From: BMS3ABIN04 sp965554225
GTDB lineage: Bacteria; Bacteroidota; Ignavibacteria; Ignavibacteriales; Melioribacteraceae
Direction of reading: 5' to 3'
DNA length: 17,798 bases
Assembly: GCA_965554225.1 (NCBI GenBank)
Contig: CBEVZC010000059.1
Coordinates: 1 to 17,798 of the forward strand
Shown here: piece after piece, positions 7,585 to 14,900 of the stretch
Position numbering within the stretch: position 1 is the first letter of the stretch
Layout of the letters: the number at the start of each line of letters is the position of its first letter
Notes under the pieces: generated by a model
The model's input: only the letters and a program-made list of their open reading frames with translations
Told to the model about the DNA's origin: nothing
Databases searched by the model: none
Program-made: the position numbers and the translations under genes

Positions 7585-8772
7585 ATGAAAAGATTGATTG
7601 AACTTTACGAGAAAAAAAAGCGAAATGTTGTTGGTATTATGTCCGGAACTTCACTAAACGGAGTAGATGTAGCTCTTTTGGAAATTGAAGGGAGCGGAGT
7701 TAGTACAAAAATAAATATGTATGGATTTCTTGAGTATCCTTTTCCCCCGGGTTTGGACAGAATTATATTGAAAAATTCTATACGTGAGACCAGCAATGTT
7801 GAAGATATCTCCCAACTAAACTTTTTGCTTTCAAAAATATATGCCGAAGCTATAAACAGTTTGTGCAATGAGCTGAATTTTTCCAAAGACGAAATAGATT
7901 TAATCGGGAGCCATGGACAAACTATTCAACATTTGCCCGAAAAAACCGATTGGTTCGGTTTTGATATTGCTTCAACTCTGCAGATCGGCGACCCTGCCGT
8001 ATTAGCTAAATTAACAGGAATAATAACAGTAGGAAACTTCCGAACAGGAGATGTTGCACTCGGTGGACAAGGAGCGCCACTTATTCCTTATTTCGATCAT
8101 ATTGTGTTCCACTCTTCTCTAATAAACCGAGCGCTGCTAAACATAGGGGGAATATCAAACATTACCGTACTTAATAAAAACGGTACGCAAGAAGATGTAA
8201 TTGCATTCGATACCGGTCCCGGTAATATGATGATTGACACATTAACTAAAAAGTTTTATAATAAAAGCTTTGACGAAAACGGAAAGATTGCCGAGTCGGG
8301 AAAATTAAATGAAAAACTATTTGATGCATTAATTAAGAAAGATATATTTATAGAAAAAGAGCCGCCAAAATCAACCGGACGTGAATATTACGGGGAGGAA
8401 TTTCTGGAAGAATTTTTTATTAAATTTTCCAAAGTTCCAAGTGAAGACTGGCTTCACACAATAACAAAATTCACAGCTTACGGCGTTTATAAAAATTACA
8501 AAAAGTTTATCGAAAACGAAACGGAGATTGATGAATTAATTATTAGCGGAGGCGGCGCTAAGAATAAATTTTTATATAAATGTCTTTATGAAAATTTTGG
8601 CAAAAAAGTTGATGTAAAAATTATTGATCAAATAGGAGTTTCGGCGGATGCCAAAGAAGCTATATGTTTTGCAGTATTAGCCAATGAAGCAATAAACGGG
8701 GTTCCCACAAACATACCAAGAGTTACCGGAGCTGCAAAAGCAACCGTGCTTGGAAAAATATCACTGCCATGA
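7585..8772 (+). CDS. anmK: Anhydro-N-acetylmuramic acid kinase
   Basis: Converts 1,6-anhydro-MurNAc, released from the cell wall, into MurNAc-6-phosphate with ATP, a step of peptidoglycan recycling. The 395-residue protein starts with a short lysine-rich leader and then the signature GIMSGTSLNGVDVALLE (17-33). SHGQTI is at 109-114, GDVALGGQGAPLIP at 155-168 with the likely catalytic Asp156, NIGGISN at 186-192, and the phosphate-binding DTGPGN at 209-214. ISGGGAKN (320-327) and SADAKEA (353-359) close the ASKHA-type fold. ATG 7585 has GGGAG at 7573-7577. The stop overlaps the next gene as ATGA. A MurQ etherase would be expected elsewhere if the pathway is complete. Confidence 0.95.
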   Translation: MKRLIELYEKKKRNVVGIMSGTSLNGVDVALLEIEGSGVSTKINMYGFLEYPFPPGLDRIILKNSIRETSNVEDISQLNFLLSKIYAEAINSLCNELNFSKDEIDLIGSHGQTIQHLPEKTDWFGFDIASTLQIGDPAVLAKLTGIITVGNFRTGDVALGGQGAPLIPYFDHIVFHSSLINRALLNIGGISNITVLNKNGTQEDVIAFDTGPGNMMIDTLTKKFYNKSFDENGKIAESGKLNEKLFDALIKKDIFIEKEPPKSTGREYYGEEFLEEFFIKFSKVPSEDWLHTITKFTAYGVYKNYKKFIENETEIDELIISGGGAKNKFLYKCLYENFGKKVDVKIIDQIGVSADAKEAICFAVLANEAINGVPTNIPRVTGAAKATVLGKISLP

Positions 8773-9644
8773 AAATATTAATTACCGGAGGCAGCGGCTT
8801 ACTTGGTCAGTTCTTAAATTTAGAGCTTTCTAAGGAACACAATATTTTAACGCTATATCATTCCCATCCCGGTAATTGTGGAAATTATGATAATTTAAGA
8901 ATCGACATTTCAAATTATAACTCATTTGTTTCAATATTTAAGAATTTTAATCCCGACATCGTAGTTCATACTGCCGCTATCTCTAATCCTAAGTCAGCCG
9001 ATGAATTACCGGATGATTTTGTTTACACAGTTAACGTTACTGCAACTCGGAAATTAGCAGAACTTTGTTCGGATTTCTCTGCTAAACTGATTTTTACCTC
9101 AACTGATTTGGTATATGACGGATTAACCGGAAAAATGCTGGATGAAAATGCCAAGCTTAATCCCCTTTCGCTTTATGCTTATACAAAACTAATGGGCGAA
9201 GTAAAGATAAGAGAAACATTTGATAACTTCATAATTTTACGTACAGCATTAATGTATGGATTCGGTCTAAATCATTCTATAAATCATTTTATGAGTGTTT
9301 ATAAGAATTTAAAAGAAGGAAAACCGGTAAATCTGTTTTACGATCAATTCAGATCGCCTTTGGCATTGCACGATGCGGCAAGAATGATAAGTAAATTAAT
9401 AAAATTGGACATCAAAGGTGAAGTAATTAATTTCGGCGGTAGAGAAAGAGTATCGCGATTTAAGCTCGGTGAATTATTATGTGAGGAAATTGGGTGCAGT
9501 AAAAGCTTCCTCAAGAAAATATCAATGGACGAAGTTAACGGATTTTATAAAGTAAAAGATGTTTCATTAAACGTATCTAAACTGAGAGAAATTGGTATTG
9601 AGCCCAAAGGGATCCGTGAATCAATCAAAGAACTGTTAAGCTAA
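8769..9644 (+). CDS. RmlD-like NAD(P)-dependent sugar nucleotide reductase
   Basis: An extended short-chain dehydrogenase of 291 residues in the RmlD/dTDP-4-dehydrorhamnose reductase-like family. The nucleotide-binding loop is GGSGLLG (7-13). The active site is Ser111-Thr112 in FTSTDLVYDG with Tyr136 and Lys140 in YAYTKLMGE, the YxxxK pair. QFRSPLALHDAA (193-204) and NFGGRERVSR (221-230) match the C-terminal substrate domain. The real substrate is not clear: this family includes rhamnose and other deoxysugar reductases, MAT2B-like proteins and unassigned members, and no rml genes sit nearby. It overlaps anmK by four bases, so the two are coexpressed, which hints at sugar or cell-envelope metabolism. 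Just past its stop begins a degraded region. Confidence 0.85.
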   Translation: MKILITGGSGLLGQFLNLELSKEHNILTLYHSHPGNCGNYDNLRIDISNYNSFVSIFKNFNPDIVVHTAAISNPKSADELPDDFVYTVNVTATRKLAELCSDFSAKLIFTSTDLVYDGLTGKMLDENAKLNPLSLYAYTKLMGEVKIRETFDNFIILRTALMYGFGLNHSINHFMSVYKNLKEGKPVNLFYDQFRSPLALHDAARMISKLIKLDIKGEVINFGGRERVSRFKLGELLCEEIGCSKSFLKKISMDEVNGFYKVKDVSLNVSKLREIGIEPKGIRESIKELLS

Positions 9645-9715
9645 AGCATAATCATTATCTCCCTCAGTGTTTCATTCACAACCTTAGAATTTACTTTACC
9701 TTTCGCTCTCATCAT
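9641..9715 (-). pseudogene. Relic of a second GatB/YqeY C-terminal tail
   Basis: Reading the minus strand from ATG at 9715 gives M-M-R-A-K-G-K-V-N-S-K-V-V-N-E-T-L-R-E and then a stop at 9643-9641. This aligns with the last residues of intact GatB in the same window (RETKGKANPKIVNEMLRE) with one codon deleted and about 11 of 17 residues identical. The codon before the ATG is a stop, and nothing upstream resembles GatB. The DNA differs mostly at third positions, so this is an old or foreign copy rather than a fresh duplication. A YqeY tail, which shares this domain, is the alternative source. The fragment lies directly behind the RmlD-like gene, with overlapping stop codons. Confidence 0.6.
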
Positions 9716-9779
9716 TTACCGTAGTAATTGCATTCGGATTTTATTTAACCTGTTTCAACATTAAATGCATTTGCAAAAA

Positions 9780-10118
9780 CAAACTATTTTTTTCGATACA
9801 AAAAGTAAGAGAATTTGTATGGTACTGGATACAAAATAAAATTTTAGAAAGTAACCACGATAAAGGAAATATTCTGAAGTTCGTTATTGGAGGAGTAAAT
9901 CCCGTCGGAAAGTTGATTTTATCATTGAACACGATGGGAATATTATTCCAATTGAAGTTAAAAATAAGAATATGAAAAACCCAACCGTACCATCGGGATT
10001 AAAATCATTTATTAATTACTATTACCCAAATACTGCAATTATTGAAACAAAGAATCTTTACACAGTAAGTAAACTTGGGAATACTAGTATTATTTGGATC
10101 CCAATATATTTATTTTAG
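9780..10118 (+). pseudogene. Frameshifted remnant of a DUF4143-type ATPase gene
   Basis: The last part reads cleanly from 9876 to the stop TAG 10116-10118: EVRYWRSKSRRKVDFIIE, then GNIIPIEVKNKN, GLKSFINYYYPNTAIIET and IIWIPIYLF. This is the C-terminal DUF4143 nuclease-like fold (YWR-x-K-S-x-x-x-VDF-x-IE, IPIEVK, GLKSF) of archaeal-type AAA ATPases. Upstream, an FFDT motif at about 9789-9800 and EFVWYWIQNKILESNHDKGN (frame of 9808) are in other frames, so at least one frameshift and an internal deletion are needed. The whole N-terminal ATPase domain is missing. The stop overlaps the gatB stop on the opposite strand by two bases. It is dead as a gene, and is likely debris of an insertion next to gatB. 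Confidence 0.75.
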
Positions 10119-11551
10119 GCTTTCAACTTCTCTCTTAGCATCTCATTTACAATTTTGGGATTTGCTTTTCCTTTTGTCTCGCGCATTATTTGGCCCACAA
10201 AAAATCCGAACACTTTTTCCTTTCCGGAAAGGTATTGCTTAACTTGAGAAGGGTTTTTATCTAAAATCGAATCAATAATTTTTTCTATTTCGGAAGTGTT
10301 GGTAATCTGCATAAGATTTTTTTCTTTTATTATATTTTCCGGCTCTTCGCCATTGATAAGCATATCGGCAAAAACCTCTTTAGCAATTTTACCGCTGATA
10401 ACATTTTTTTGAATTAGATTTATTAATTTCCCTAAATTTTTAGGTCGAATTGGAAACTCGTTAATGCTGATTTTCTTCTCGTTCAAATAAGCGGATACTT
10501 CGCCCATAACCCAATTACCGGCTAATTTAATCTCATCGGTTACTTTAATTACTTCTTCAAAATAATCAGCAACGTATTTGTTGGAAGTTAATACTTCGGC
10601 ATCGTAAATAGATAAATTATACTCATCAATAAATCTCTCCTTCCTTTTATCCGGCAACTCAGGCATTGAGTTTTGGATTTCACCTTTCCATTTATCATCA
10701 ACTAAAACCGGCATAAGATCCGGATCCGGAAAGTACCTGTAATCATGCGCTTCTTCCTTTCCACGCATTGGAGCAGCTTTTCCTTTATCAGCATTCCATA
10801 ACAAGGTCTCCTGAATAATTTGTCCGCCGTCTTCAAGAATATCAATCTGTCTTTCTATTTCATAGTTAATTGCTCTTTCAACATTCCTAAATGAGTTCAT
10901 ATTTTTAACTTCGGTTCTGGTTCCTAATTCACTATCTCCTTTTTTTCTGACAGAAATATTTGCGTCGCATCTCAACGAACCTTGTTCCATATTCCCGTCG
11001 CAAATTTCCAAATAAGTAACCAATTGGTGTAATTTATGCATGTATTGATAAGCTTCTTTGGCTGAATTTATATCCGGTTCACTAACAATTTCCATTAAGG
11101 GTACGCCTGTTCTGTTCAAATCGATTAACGTTGCTTCGCCTTGATCGTGAATGGATTTTCCCGCATCTTCTTCCATATGAATGCGTTTAATTCTTATTTT
11201 TTTATTTTTATTATCTTCGGTTTCTACTGTCACAAAGCCATTTTCACATATTGGCTTTTCAAATTGAGAAATTTGATATCCTTTTGGTAAATCGGGATAA
11301 AAATAATTTTTTCGTGCGAAAATTGATTCTTCATTTATTAAGCAATTTGTTGCCAAACCCATCAACACACTGTATTCTACAACTTTTTTGTTAAGCACAG
11401 GCAGCACGCCGGGATGACCGAGACAGACCGGGCAAACATTAGTATTTGGAGGATTACCGAATTTCGTAGAACATCCGCAAAATATTTTTGTATCTGTTAA
11501 TAATTGTGCATGAACTTCAAGTCCAATAACCGCTTCGTAATTAGAATCCAT
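10115..11551 (-). CDS. gatB: Asp-tRNA(Asn)/Glu-tRNA(Gln) amidotransferase subunit B
   Basis: The tRNA-binding subunit of GatCAB, which amidates misacylated Glu-tRNA(Gln) and/or Asp-tRNA(Asn). The preferred start is ATG 11551 (478 residues) because GAAG lies just upstream; a TTG at 11560 would add three residues without a ribosome binding site. The cradle domain begins YEAVIGLEVHAQL and carries the zinc cysteines Cys25, Cys27, Cys40 and Cys43. It goes on with KNYFYPDLPKGYQISQ (81-96), HMEEDAGKS (125-133), DLNRTGVPLMEIVSEPD (144-160) and DYRYFPDPDL (270-279). The helical and YqeY-type tail ends MRETKGKANPKIVNEMLRE. gatA and gatC are not in the window. The aspS gene downstream belongs to the same tRNA-charging theme. 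Confidence 0.96.
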   Translation of the reverse strand: MDSNYEAVIGLEVHAQLLTDTKIFCGCSTKFGNPPNTNVCPVCLGHPGVLPVLNKKVVEYSVLMGLATNCLINEESIFARKNYFYPDLPKGYQISQFEKPICENGFVTVETEDNKNKKIRIKRIHMEEDAGKSIHDQGEATLIDLNRTGVPLMEIVSEPDINSAKEAYQYMHKLHQLVTYLEICDGNMEQGSLRCDANISVRKKGDSELGTRTEVKNMNSFRNVERAINYEIERQIDILEDGGQIIQETLLWNADKGKAAPMRGKEEAHDYRYFPDPDLMPVLVDDKWKGEIQNSMPELPDKRKERFIDEYNLSIYDAEVLTSNKYVADYFEEVIKVTDEIKLAGNWVMGEVSAYLNEKKISINEFPIRPKNLGKLINLIQKNVISGKIAKEVFADMLINGEEPENIIKEKNLMQITNTSEIEKIIDSILDKNPSQVKQYLSGKEKVFGFFVGQIMRETKGKANPKIVNEMLREKLKA

Positions 11552-11582
11552 TTTCTTCAAATAAATTTATTTAAGTATATTA

Positions 11583-11590
11583 TAAGTTTG
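11583..11590 (+). promoter_or_regulatory. Possible -7 element (TAnnTTTG) before bshB1
   Basis: TAAGTTTG matches the TAnnTTTG promoter element described for Bacteroidota housekeeping sigma factors. It lies 71 nt before the bshB1 start. No TTG is seen at the expected -33 distance, and it is uncertain whether this lineage uses that element. Confidence 0.2.
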
Positions 11591-11660
11591 CAAAATATAA
11601 GTAAATTTATAAAACTTTATATTTAGATTTCTTATTTCTGTTATAAGTAAAAGAGGATTT

Positions 11661-12383
11661 ATGGAATTAGACTTTCTAGTTTTTACCGCGCATCCCGATG
11701 ATGCGGAAATTAGCATTGGTGGAACAATTGCTAAGTTAGTCAAGCAAAATAAAAAGGTTGGAATTGTCGATTTTACTCAAGGTGAGTTGGGTACAAGGGG
11801 AACAGCAGAAACCAGAAAAAAGGAAGCCGAGGATGCTTCGAAAATATTGGGTATAACAATACGGGATAACCTGAATATTCCCGACGGGAAAGTGCACCCT
11901 TGTAGAGAATATGTTGAAAAAGTTATTGTTCAAATTAGAAAATACCGGCCTAAAATTATATGCGCTCCGTATTTTAACGATCGTCATCCCGATCATATAG
12001 GTGCCGGACAAATTACAAAAGAGGCGATGTTTTTAAGCGGGTTGCCCAAAATTAAAACCAGGAGAAACAATAAACCGCAAGAAGCATATAGACCTGAAAA
12101 GCTTTTTTATTTTATGATGACTTATCAATTCGATCCGACTTTTATTGTGGACATAAGCGATACTTTGGAAACAAAAATTAAAGCAATTAGAGCTTTTAAA
12201 ACACAATTTTACGATCCCGATACCAAAGCGCCCGAAACATTTATAAGTAAACCCGATTTTTTGAGAAATATTGAAGCAAGAGCAAAGATTTACGGTTTCG
12301 AAATACGGAAAGAATATGGCGAGCCGTTTTATTCCGAAGAAAAAATAGAAATGGATTTTAAGTGGATGATAGATATAGTATAA
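11661..12383 (+). CDS. bshB1: Bacillithiol biosynthesis deacetylase BshB1
   Basis: A PIG-L/LmbE-family zinc deacetylase of 240 residues. The metal site has AHPDDAE (10-16; His11, catalytic Asp13, Asp14) and RHPDHIGA (108-115) supplying His112. GELGTRGTAETRKKEAEDA (41-59) is the block that marks BshB1 within the family. It removes acetyl from GlcNAc-malate to give GlcN-malate, the second step toward the low-molecular-weight thiol bacillithiol. AGAGGA at 11652-11657 is the ribosome binding site. bshA and bshC are not in view, so the assignment to bacillithiol rather than another LmbE substrate rests on the motif alone. It is divergent from gatB and 136 nt before aspS. Confidence 0.88.
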   Translation: MELDFLVFTAHPDDAEISIGGTIAKLVKQNKKVGIVDFTQGELGTRGTAETRKKEAEDASKILGITIRDNLNIPDGKVHPCREYVEKVIVQIRKYRPKIICAPYFNDRHPDHIGAGQITKEAMFLSGLPKIKTRRNNKPQEAYRPEKLFYFMMTYQFDPTFIVDISDTLETKIKAIRAFKTQFYDPDTKAPETFISKPDFLRNIEARAKIYGFEIRKEYGEPFYSEEKIEMDFKWMIDIV

Positions 12384-12463
12384 AATATATAAATTTAGAA
12401 AGTTAAAAGTTTATATTCATAATTCTCAATTGCCGCTCTCGCTTTTCAACCCGTAATTTGTAA

Positions 12464-12471
12464 TAACTTTG
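12464..12471 (+). promoter_or_regulatory. Possible -7 element (TAnnTTTG) before aspS
   Basis: TAACTTTG fits the TAnnTTTG element and lies 48 nt before the preferred aspS start. The upstream -33 TTG is not well placed. I saw no T-box leader or terminator-antiterminator pair in the 136-bp gap. Confidence 0.25.
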
Positions 12472-12519
12472 CTAAATGCTTATTTTAACAAGCTAAAATT
12501 TATTGGAGAATTTTTAAAG

Positions 12520-14289
12520 ATGGAATTTAAGAAAAGAACGCATACCTGCGGTCAATTACGAATGGAAAATATTGGTGACCATGTTATTCTTAACGGCTGG
12601 GTTGATAGCAGAAGGGATTTAGGTGGTGTAATATTTATTGATTTAAGAGATAGATACGGAATAACACAAATTGTTTTTGAACCTACATACAATTCGGCCG
12701 CACACGAAGCGGGCAAAGATCTTCGCTCGGAATTTGTTATAAGCATTGAAGGTAAGGTAAGAAAGAGACCGGAAGGAACAGAGAACGAAGCTATTGAAAC
12801 AGGTTTGGTTGATGTTATGGTTGATAACGTTATTATACTTAACAAGGCATTAACTACTCCTTTTCAAATAAATGACAATGTTGACGTAAGTGAAGAATTG
12901 AGATTAAAATATCGTTATCTGGACTTACGTCGGAACAGTATGAAAGAGAATTTGCTAACAAGACATAAAATTTATCAAGTTGTAAGAAATTATTTCAATT
13001 CAAATGATTTTGTGGAAATTGAAACACCTGTTCTGATGAAAAGCACACCGGAAGGAGCGAGAGACTTTTTAGTACCGAGTAGAATTCATAAAGGAAAATT
13101 TTATGCCTTACCTCAATCACCGCAGACATATAAACAAATTCTAATGGTCTCCGGTTTTGATAGATATTATCAAATAGTAAAGTGTTTTAGAGATGAGGAT
13201 TTGCGTGCAGACAGGCAGCCTGAATTTACTCAAATTGACGTGGAAATGTCTTTTGTACATGAAGAAGATATTTATGAAAAAGTTGAAGCATTAATGCATA
13301 CTATTTTTAAAAAGATAAAGGACATAGATATTGAGCTTCCGTTACCAAGACTTACTTACGATAAAGCTATGGAAAAATACGGCTCGGACAAACCCGATTT
13401 AAGATTTGATCTTCCCATGGTTACTCTAAATGAAGCTGTTCAAAATTCTCAATTCAGAGTTTTCAGAGAAACCATAGAAAATGATGGAATAGTCACTTCA
13501 TTAATAGCAAAAAAATGTGGAGATTATACAAGAAATCAACTGGATGTTTTAACAGACTTCTTAAAAAAAATGGGCGCAGGCGGTTTAATTTGGATGAGAG
13601 TCAAAGAAAATGGTCTTGAAGCACCGATAGCAAAATTTTTATCGGATGAAGAAAAAAATAATATTATTAAAAAACTTAATGCAGAAGTCGGGGACCTTAT
13701 TTTTATAATTTCCGGCGCTAAATATAAAGCATTGCAATATATGGGTTCTCTTCGTTTGGAAATGGCAAGAAGATTGGATTTGATAAAAGAAGATTCTACA
13801 CCAGCTTTATTGTGGGTAACTGAATTTCCTTTATTTGAATGGGACGACGAGACTCAACGTTATTATGCAATGCACCATCCGTTTACTTCACCAAAGTACG
13901 ATGATATAGACCTAATAGAAAGCCACCCCGAAAAAGCGCGAGCAAGAGCTTACGATCTTGTATTAAACGGTAATGAAATTGCCGGGGGAAGTATTCGTAT
14001 TCATGATTCCGACTTACAAGCCAATATGTTTAAAGCCCTGGGAATTTCTCAAGAAGAAGCAGAAGAAAAATTCGGCTTTTTAATGAATGCATTTAAGTAC
14101 GGCGCCCCTCCGCACGGAGGTATTGCATTCGGTCTGGATAGAATGGTGATGCTTCTTACCGGTAATTCATCTATTCGTGATGTTATTGCGTTTCCTAAAA
14201 CAAGCAGCGGACTTTCTTTAATGGACGGTTCTCCCTCGGAAGTAGCAGAAGAACAATTAAGAGAACTGCATATTAAAGTTAGAAACTAA
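12520..14289 (+). CDS. aspS: Aspartyl-tRNA synthetase
   Basis: Charges tRNA(Asp) with aspartate. The start is set at ATG 12520 (589 residues, the normal bacterial length), as the family begins with a K-R-T-H-x-C-G-x-L block and GGAG lies upstream at 12505-12508; a TTG at 12469 would add 17 unrelated residues. The OB-fold anticodon domain holds GWVDSRRDLGGVIFIDLRDR (26-45). Motif 2 is FRDEDLRADRQPEFTQ (223-238). The bacterial GAD insertion spans about 290-420. RIHDSDLQ and motif 3 (GIAFGLDRMVMLL, 534-546) complete the class IIb core. Position 34 is Leu in RRDLGG, where many non-discriminating enzymes have His, so whether it also charges tRNA(Asn) is open. It is followed by 604 bp without a functional gene. 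Confidence 0.96.
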   Translation: MEFKKRTHTCGQLRMENIGDHVILNGWVDSRRDLGGVIFIDLRDRYGITQIVFEPTYNSAAHEAGKDLRSEFVISIEGKVRKRPEGTENEAIETGLVDVMVDNVIILNKALTTPFQINDNVDVSEELRLKYRYLDLRRNSMKENLLTRHKIYQVVRNYFNSNDFVEIETPVLMKSTPEGARDFLVPSRIHKGKFYALPQSPQTYKQILMVSGFDRYYQIVKCFRDEDLRADRQPEFTQIDVEMSFVHEEDIYEKVEALMHTIFKKIKDIDIELPLPRLTYDKAMEKYGSDKPDLRFDLPMVTLNEAVQNSQFRVFRETIENDGIVTSLIAKKCGDYTRNQLDVLTDFLKKMGAGGLIWMRVKENGLEAPIAKFLSDEEKNNIIKKLNAEVGDLIFIISGAKYKALQYMGSLRLEMARRLDLIKEDSTPALLWVTEFPLFEWDDETQRYYAMHHPFTSPKYDDIDLIESHPEKARARAYDLVLNGNEIAGGSIRIHDSDLQANMFKALGISQEEAEEKFGFLMNAFKYGAPPHGGIAFGLDRMVMLLTGNSSIRDVIAFPKTSSGLSLMDGSPSEVAEEQLRELHIKVRN

Positions 14290-14309
14290 ATCAGTAAGAA
14301 TTATAAACT

Positions 14310-14348
14310 GTTAAGCGGCATAAAGATTTAGAAGTTTGGAAAAAACAT
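14310..14348 (+). pseudogene. Trace of a four-helix-bundle (S23-type) protein gene
   Basis: The codons from 14310 read V-K-R-H-K-D-L-E-V-W-K-K-H. K-D-L-E-V-W-K-K is the hallmark N-terminal string of the four-helix-bundle family related to proteins found in 23S rRNA intervening sequences. The match ends there: the following frame stays open to a stop near 14486 but does not resemble the family. There is no start codon. With only eight or so matching residues this could be chance. Confidence 0.28.
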
Positions 14349-14409
14349 TGTATTAGTGAAAAGTATTTGCAACTTAACATATCCATTTCCAAGAAAGGGC
14401 CTTTAAAAG

Positions 14410-14432
14410 TCCTTCTCTTTTTAAGAGAAGGA
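14410..14432. repeat. Perfect extragenic hairpin
   Basis: TCCTTCTCTT (14410-14419) pairs perfectly with AAGAGAAGGA (14423-14432) around a 3-nt TTT loop. The context (AAAGTCC before it, TTTAGGATGAG after it) resembles short extragenic palindromes dispersed in related genomes. No T tract follows directly, so it is a poor terminator candidate for aspS, which ends 120 bp upstream. Confidence 0.55.
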
Positions 14433-14495
14433 TTTAGGATGAGTTTGTTATTACTTAGAACGCCATGCACACCTCTTTTATAAAAAGGAACTATT

Positions 14496-14652
14496 AGACA
14501 GAGACCTCTGAAAAATTAAATTTTAGATTAATATTTGTCACACTGAGCGGACTTGTGCGTCTTGGCGTAGTCTAATTGTGAAAATAGAATAAAATCATAG
14601 CTTTACTCAGCTAACCATAAATAATTCAGCAATTTTTCAGAGGTCTCAGACA
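14496..14652. mobile_element. MITE-like element with perfect TIRs and target duplication
   Basis: The element spans 14501-14647 (147 bp). Its ends are perfect 17-bp inverted repeats: GAGACCTCTGAAAAATT at 14501-14517 and AATTTTTCAGAGGTCTC at 14631-14647. Directly outside them is the same 5-bp sequence AGACA on both sides (14496-14500 and 14648-14652), as expected for a target-site duplication. The interior has no reading frame of useful length, so it would need a transposase in trans. Inside lies TGTCACACTGAGCGG, similar to a short motif often seen in intergenic repeats. The terminal sequence suggests a DDE transposase, possibly IS5-like, but I cannot assign it. Confidence 0.78.
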
Positions 14653-14664
14653 ATAAATTACTTT

Positions 14665-14900
14665 TCAGCTATTAGAATTCATATTATTCCGGTAACATTT
14701 ACATGTAATTGTTACCATTAAGCCATAATTTGTCTCATTTCTCTCCATTATTTCTTGTCCTCCATTCCAATTACTACTAAAACCTAATGATTTACCGTTT
14801 TTTATGGGAAAACAGTCTGGTTCGAAATTTGATATTAAATTTTCCGCAAAGAACTTTCGATAGTATTTATTAAGAAATAAAAAAGAGGATAGAATGGGTC
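14665..14900 (-). pseudogene. Startless reading frame, probable 3' remnant of a lost gene
   Basis: On the minus strand a frame stays open from just inside the first pilin gene (a TGA at 14901-14899) to TGA 14667-14665, 77 codons. It reads KYYRKFFAENLISNFEPDCF, then PIKNGKSLGFSSNWNGGQEI, MERNETNYGLMVTITCKC and a short tail. The composition (Trp, Cys, Gly, Asn, acidic and aromatic residues) is protein-like. The only internal starts are ATG codons near its end, the first giving 27 residues. I do not recognise a family. It could be the C-terminus of a gene whose front was replaced when the pilin locus or the neighbouring element arrived, or simply a chance opening. Confidence 0.35.
14691..14716. 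promoter_or_regulatory. Near-perfect 26-bp palindrome upstream of the pilin genes
   Basis: GGTAACA (14691-14697) and TGTTACC (14710-14716) flank a perfect central TTACATGTAA (14699-14708). Only one symmetric pair (positions 8 and 19) fails to match. It ends 178 bp before the first pilin start. A TTACCTGTAA of the same TTACnnGTAA form lies at 15294-15303, upstream of the second pilin. This would suit a dimeric regulator, but no such protein is encoded in the window. Confidence 0.4.

Noticed and set aside
9741..9932. 63-codon minus-strand frame in the rmlD-gatB gap
   Set aside because: It lies antisense to the DUF4143 remnant, which explains the sequence much better.
12469..12519. TTG start extending AspRS by 17 residues
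   Set aside because: The extension is unrelated to the family, while ATG 12520 gives the standard length and has GGAG upstream.
12384..12519. T-box or other leader riboswitch before aspS
   Set aside because: I found no specifier-like stem, no conserved T-box sequence and no terminator/antiterminator pair.
14470..14492. Hairpin-like CCTCTTTTATAAAAAGGA as aspS terminator
   Set aside because: The stem has a bulge, is almost pure A/T in its core, and lies nearly 200 bp after the gene without a T tract.
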